From Sequoia sempervirens (lineage: Eukaryota; Streptophyta; Pinopsida; Cupressales; Cupressaceae): a stretch of DNA of 64,000 nt. Below the pieces are notes generated by a model. The model worked only from the letters and a program-made list of their open reading frames with translations, was not told the DNA's origin and did not search any database. This document shows, in pieces, positions 59,022 through 64,000 of the stretch (its first letter is position 1; each line of letters opens with the position of its first letter). The position numbers and the translations under genes were made by a program. The stretch is taken from assembly GCA_007258455.2 (NCBI GenBank), contig VDFB02254978.1, positions 1 to 64,000 of the forward strand, written 5' to 3'.

Positions 59022-59669
59022 CTATGCTCCACGGGGACACGTCCCCTAGCTTTTTTGCCCGTTTCCCGTACTGGGTACGAAACGGGGATGCGGTGACGGC
59101 TAGGAAATGTCCCCTAGTAGTCCCCTTTTGGCCTCCAAGTACCCGGTACTTATCGGGGACTTTTGCTCATTGGCAGGGGACGTAGGGTACGGCTAGGCAT
59201 ACCCGAAACGGCCTAGCCATCCCTCGTCAATACCGGGTACGGCTAGAGCCCAACAAAAAATCAAACGCGTTTTTTTTTTTAAATAAAGTTTTTTAAATTA
59301 AAAAAAAGGTATGGGGGGGCCCACAAGGGACGCCCCATGCCACTTAACCTAATTTGTGCCTTATATGTGGCCTAAAATGAGAAAAGCAACTCATTTTTAC
59401 TTCTTGCCTTGTGAAGTGAAGCATAGCAAAAGGAGAGCAGCTGAGTGAAGGAGAGAACAACAGTTTGAAGAGGAGCTTAGGTCATCATTTCCAACATATT
59501 AGAGGTATGTTTTTCATCTTTGTTTTGTATTTGCTATTTGTTTTTAATTTTTGCAAGATTTTTTTAAGTTTTTCAACACATCGGGAGGGCATTTAGTGTT
59601 TACTTCTTTTCTTTTCTTAACTTGCAGCTCTTTGAAATCAGAAACTTCATAAAAATTTAGAAAACAACC

Positions 59670-60690
59670 ATGAGTAGCAGCAGTGATAGTGAAAGTGAGG
59701 ATATTGAAATCCAAATGCAAGAAAGAACTCAAACTCAAAGAACAAGAAATAGACAAAGAGGTAGTGCAACTGCAAACATTGGGGGGTGTTCAGAGAGTGG
59801 GAGTGGAGTACGGTCAGCAAGTTCAAACCCATTTGAATGTCCATCTGAAATCCTCAAAAAATGGGCAAAAGGCCCATTTTAACCCCAAAAAACCTCTACT
59901 ACAATTTGCAACAAGAGTTGATAAAGAGAAGAAAAAAAATTCGGGGGGTAGTAGAGTATGGGAGTGTCATTTGTGCCACAAACAATATAGGGGCAGCTAT
60001 ACAAGAGTTTATTGCCATCTTTTGTGGATTGGTGGTCAAGGGGTGAAAGGGTGTAGAAAAATAACCCAACAACAAAAAATTGAGGCAACTAGATTGCATA
60101 TGGAGGGGGAGGCATTAAGTAAAGGGGTTTCAGTTGAGAGTTTGCAGCCTAGTACGGGAATGCCTACACCATCAGTAGATGTTGCTTCAACTTCTCACTC
60201 TCATGTGGGGGAGGATTCTACTAGAGGAAAAAAAAGGAGTATGAATGTTGCTGATATGTTTAATGTTACAGTAAGAGATGGGGCTGATTCCTCTATTGCC
60301 AAGTTTTTTTATGCTAATGCCATACCATTTCATGTCTCACGTTCACCATATTTTAAACAAATGTGCAAAGATATTGTAGTTGTTGGTCCCTCATATGTTC
60401 CACCTGGAGAAACTAAGTTACGCACCACCCTTCTTGATAAAGAGTACTCCAAGGTGAGTATTTTGATGGAGGATATGAGACAAACATGGTTGACAGATGG
60501 CTGCTCCATAATCATGGATGGGTGGACCGATATCAAACATCGGCCACTCATCAATCTTATTGTCACTAGTACAACAGGCTCTTATTTTCTTAGAGCTGTA
60601 GATTGTTCAGGCAAAAGGAAGGATGCAACCTTCCAATTTCAGATTTTGAGAGATGCTATAGAGGAGGTTGGAGCCTCTAATGTTGTGCAG
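59670..60690 (+). CDS. hAT transposase exon 1: BED finger and first catalytic part
   Basis: The ATG at 59670 gives MSSSSDSESEDIEIQ, an acidic Ser-rich start. A one-base frame change near 59876-59881, in a T run, switches to the frame carrying NPKKPLLQF. Without it the whole gene would be open. The BED-type zinc finger has Cys codons at 59965 and 59974 (CHLC) and a later His in YCHLLW. A segment NVADMFNVTVRDGADSSIAK and the catalytic start SIIMDGWTDIKHRPL follow, holding the first likely catalytic Asp. The exon ends VVQ at a GTATGA donor. The protein would bind element ends and cut DNA in the nucleus. Confidence 0.9.
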
Positions 60691-60829
60691 GTATGATTTA
60701 ATTTGATTTTCTTTCTTTCTTATTTTTTATTTTGATTTTCTTATTAGTTATTTAAAATTTTCATTTTGATATCTATATTCTATACTAATCTAGTAATCTC
60801 ATATCAACTTGATGATATGCCATTGCCAG

Positions 60830-61248
60830 GTAGTGACCGATTCAGCCCGTGTGTGTAAATTAGCTGGATTGATGGTGGAGAGTGCTTATAAGCACATTTT
60901 TTGGACCCCTTGTTGCGTGCATGCATTGAACAATACCTTGAAGGACATTGGGAAGATAGATTGGGTGAAGGCAGTGGTTGCAGAGGCTAGAGAGGTGCAA
61001 ATGTTCATTTGCAACCATCAGACTTCACTTGCTTTGTTTAGAACATTTTCGAGGAAGGAATTCCTCAAGCCCGTGGAGACTAGATATGCCAGCTACTTCA
61101 TTTTATTGGAGAGGATGCTTGAGGTCCAAGAGGCTCTACAATTAATGATGGTCAATGTAGAGTGGGGTAGATGGCAAGAGTCAAGCACAGCGGAGGGAAA
61201 AAGGGTGAAACAAAAAATCCTTGATGATGACTGGTGGTCCACAATGAG
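60830..61248 (+). CDS. hAT transposase exon 2: central catalytic part
   Basis: It follows a 139-bp intron ending TTGCCAG. It begins VVTDSARVCKLAGL, with the second likely catalytic Asp, then WTPCCVHALNNTLKD, the conserved CxxH motif of the DUF659/hAT core, and ETRYASYFILLERM. It ends ...STM plus AG of a split Arg codon at a GTAAGA donor. The frame is fully open. The same boundary is not an intron in the hAT copies at 24549-28306 and 11095-12058. Confidence 0.92.
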
Positions 61249-61388
61249 GTAAGAAAATTGGCATTGCTGATTTTATTATTTATTTGAATTATTAAATTTT
61301 ATTATTGCTGATTTTCATTTTATTATTTAATATTTATAGGCTAGCAGCCTAGCTGATTTTAATTTTTGTAACTTGTTTGCACTTGCAG

Positions 61389-62256
61389 ATATGTATGCTC
61401 CTTCATCCAGCCTATTGTGCAAGTGATTAGATATGCTGATACTGACTCTCCTAGCCTTGGAGAGATTTATGAGACCTTTGATAGTATGATTGGACAGGTC
61501 AAGCAAGCAATTTATAGCAAGGACCCTTCTTTGGCATTTTATGAGGAGCATCTTAGGCCCATTGTGACGCGACGGTGGGACATTATGAACACCCCGCTTC
61601 ATATGGCAGCCTATGCTCTCAATCCGAAATGGTATGCACCGAGGCCTGGGAGAGTGGCTCCATCTCATGATGAAGAGGTGAAAGAAGGCTTCATGAGGGC
61701 CCTTACAAAAATGTATACTTCAGAGGAATCTACCATACTTCGCACACAATGGCTTGCATTTGCCAATCTTTGTCGTCCAACCTTCGGCAAACCAGAGGCG
61801 AGGATGGATAGAGCTACATTGGCTCAAACCGACCCTATCGGATGGTGGACGTGGCATGGGAAGGATGCACCAGAGTTGAGATTACTTGCCGTTCGCCTTC
61901 TTTCACAGGTTGCCAGTTCCTCTGCTGCAGAGAGGAATTGGTCCACATATAGCTTCATCCAATCAGTCAAGAGGAACTGCCTTACCTCTAGACGATCGGA
62001 GAAGTTGGTGGCAGTACACAATGCTTTGCGCTTACAGGATCGCCAGTCTAGTGAGTATCGTCAGACTCCAGCCTTACGTTGGGATGTTAATCCCGAAGAT
62101 GCTATGCAGATTGAGGAGGAGGATGCACATGAGGGATTGGTTGGTGTTCCATTGGTTGAGGCAGATCCTTCTATTGACATGGACACTGACACTGACTTAG
62201 ACTCGAGCTCTGATGGTGAGGGCGATGCTGATTTAGACCTACCTTCTGCTGATTAG
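61389..62256 (+). CDS. hAT transposase exon 3: C-terminal and dimerisation domain
   Basis: It follows a 140-bp intron ending CTTGCAG, which completes the split Arg. It contains RYADTDSPSLGEIYETFDSM, TPLHMAAYALNPKWY, and the hAT dimerisation motif SSSAAERNWSTYSFIQSVKR near 61915-61970. It ends in an Asp-rich tail and stop. The frame is open for 289 codons. The last part (from about 62039) is also kept in the short derivative at 18279-19316. Confidence 0.93.
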
Positions 62257-62674
62257 GGACCATGGACAGCGATATATTTTCTTAGTTTTATGTTTATCAT
62301 GTCATTTCATAGTTGAGACTTGGAGCCTTTGGGCATTTTGGTTATAATTATCAGACTTTTATATGATATGTATGCACATTTATAATGAAAAGCATTTGAA
62401 CTTTGTTAATTTCTTTGTCAATTCTCATGTGAAATCTCAATTCAAGTCTAATGATATGTGTTAAGCTTATACAATGTCTAGAATGAATGCTTTATCAATG
62501 TTATGCTATGAACATTTGAAATTTCTCTATATTTTTAAAAATTTCCCTATTTTTTTGTCAGCTGTCCCCTGCCGTCCCCTAAAAAATGACCTAAAAGTAC
62601 CCCCGTACCAGAAACTCGTCCCTCCGTACTGGGTACTCCCCGTCCCCGAAACCCCGTGGAGCATAGGTATTTTA

Positions 62675-63395
62675 TCCTTCAAACACTCCACAAGATGCTA
62701 TTGAAGCTCCAACCCACACCAAAATGCAAAAATTAAACATAAAAATGAAAATAACATATTTTCTTTTTGGTTGATGTTGATTGCCAATCCACCTGAATGC
62801 TCCTACATCAGACATGCTGGGCAAGAAGTTTTGTGAGCATAGGCTCACAAAATTAGAGTTGAATGGTAGAACCATCCTTTCAGATTGCAAGCAATTTGCA
62901 ATGAAATCCATCACTATGATAGGTGCACACGAAAGTACTTCCTTCTCTTCCAACAACTTTGCATCCTCTTCTTCCTCTTGTAGACTCATGTCCACCATGA
63001 ACCGTCCTCCGCCAAATACTCTCTGCTCTCCTCTCCTTCGTGGGATCCAACCCTCCACAATCCGACCACCTCCACCAAGCGTCACATGCAACATCCTCTA
63101 CAACTTCTATATGCAAATTCTTATCCGTACACCAATCTGCAATTACATGATCTCACTTTCTATTTACTTGCACTAACTCCTTATTTACTTCAACAATATG
63201 AAATTTCAACTTAACCTCCTCATCACTAAATTCAAGAAAATTCAATTTTACCTGTTTTTCCTTCGCTGCAACATTCATCTTCTTTCCTCCATCCGCAAGC
63301 TTACAAAACCATTCTTCTTCCACTACCAAAATCTGCAACATTAAGTCATCCTTGTCTTCACCAATTGCAATCTCTTCACATTCCATCGTTGCAAT
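62675..63395. other. Unassigned sequence with weak minus-strand coding signal
   Basis: Pyrimidine-rich on the plus strand. The minus strand carries two adjoining short frames (63386-63153 and 63116-62880), described separately. No terminal repeats were seen. Confidence 0.35.
62880..63386 (-). pseudogene. Unknown short acidic reading frames
   Basis: The minus-strand ATG at 63386 gives MECEEIAIGEDKDDLMLQIL, a 77-codon acidic frame ending QVNRK. A second frame (63116-62880), MHIEVVEDVACDAWWRWSDC, continues shortly after in another phase. No family was recognised. The style recalls the acidic frames of the gag/pol-less element, but similarity was not demonstrated. Confidence 0.3.
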
Positions 63396-64000
63396 TGTTG
63401 ATGCTTATTTACAGCTTCAGTCGTATTTCTTCCAACTTCTCCTTTACATCATTTGATAAATTAAATATTAGCTATGAGGCCATTTAATTTATAAGTATCT
63501 AGAGGCATGAGCTTATGATTGAAGAGTCATCATTTAAAGAGTTGTTGAAGCCGACCTCACTCTCATTTGTTTACAAGGTGCAAAAGATATTATTTCTTTG
63601 GTGGCCGACCTTTTCTCTTGGCACATTATTTTATGAAGAGGTTCTTTCTTGCTGGCCGATTTGTGGTGAAAAGTCACGTCCTCCTTCTTGTCTCTTGTAT
63701 ATATACTCATTCATTTGTTCATTGTTTATCATCCAATACACATTGTTCTTCCACTAGTCTAAGGTGCGAATAAGAAAGGAGCAGAGCAGATTAGTAAATC
63801 TGTTATGAAAAGTCTGAAGATCATCAAGTCAAGTTCGATATCTTTTCTGTACATGCGAGTTCATCCAAGAGCAGTGCGAGTTTGAGTAAAGTGCAGATTG
63901 AGATCTGAGTATAAGGCAGAGATATCCTGACAGTTTGTATCACTTAGTCCTGTACTTACATCAGTTTGTGATACTGGTTATTGGCCTACTTATCAGCCTC
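63396..64000 (+). repeat. Copia-type LTR, cut by the window end
   Basis: Starts TGTTGATG and shares with the LTR at 12373-13146 (minus strand) the early CAGT...TATTCTTCCA-like stretch and the AATTAAAT...GGC...ATTTAATT stem. A TATATATAC promoter box is at about 63698. The rest lies beyond 64000. Confidence 0.7.

Larger units (their letters stand above)
59022..62666 (+). mobile_element. Nearly intact hAT transposon (3645 bp)
   Basis: It has 15-bp inverted ends CTATGCTCCACGGGG and a perfect 8-bp target duplication GTATTTTA (59014-59021, 62667-62674). Subterminal regions repeat GGGTAC/GTACCC words. It contains a three-exon transposase with one visible disabling change. It is the full-length relative of the 1038-bp element at 18279-19316. 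Confidence 0.95.

Noticed and set aside
1..64000. CRISPR arrays, bacterial operons, rRNA or tRNA genes
   Set aside because: None seen. Tandem arrays here have diverged units of about 200 bp without spacers, and the 12-base tRNA-like words are retroelement primer sites.

Overview
The window looks like a transposon-laden part of a large seed-plant nuclear genome, most likely a gymnosperm. It is AT-rich and has no dense gene array. It contains plant Ty3/gypsy, Ty1/copia, LINE and hAT elements in several stages of decay, often nested. The organism is inferred from this style; no species was identified.

Only one host gene is recognisable. Five short exons on the minus strand (30926-31009, 30560-30619, 29811-29939, 29446-29507, 447-503) all have GT-AG borders and compatible phases. 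They encode an internal piece of a transportin-SR / importin-13-type nuclear import receptor (MOS14/TNPO3-like). Four exons lie within 1.6 kb. The fifth follows an intron of 28,942 bp filled with transposons. No upstream exon was found between 31010 and 64000, so the previous intron may also be very long.

Inside the 28.9-kb intron, in order: the 3' half of a TAT/Ogre-like Ty3/gypsy element (about 1487-10052) with an open integrase frame, a tandem array, a decayed roughly 1,000-codon open reading frame of unknown function and a 3' LTR; a minus-strand chimera of hAT transposase and copia gag/LTR (11095-13146); a second gypsy element (13515-24191) whose integrase region carries a deleted hAT element (18279-19316) and whose 3' part carries a foreign LTR (22196-23312); and an inactivated full-size hAT element (24549-28306).

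To the right of the exon cluster: a solo LTR with a 5-bp target duplication (32236-33726); a LINE reverse-transcriptase remnant (37643-39100); a minus-strand retroelement fragment with a GCGGACTT minisatellite (39599-41640); a copia element truncated at both outer ends (42153-47534); a second, ORF-less copy of the TAT-type array plus LTR (47535-50240); a minus-strand LTR element of about 8 kb without gag or pol but with a long decayed unknown reading frame (50241-58257), itself interrupted by a small hAT remnant (56951-57875); a nearly intact hAT element with two introns (59022-62666); and the start of another copia-type LTR (63396 to the window end).

How the parts fit: the hAT element at 59022-62666 has only one visible disabling break and is the plausible transposase source for its roughly 95%-similar deletion derivative at 18279-19316, an Ac/Ds-like pair. 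The TAT copies share arrays and LTR promoters, but only one keeps the unknown 3' reading frame. The least explained items are that reading frame (5931-8946) and the gag/pol-less element at 50241-58257.
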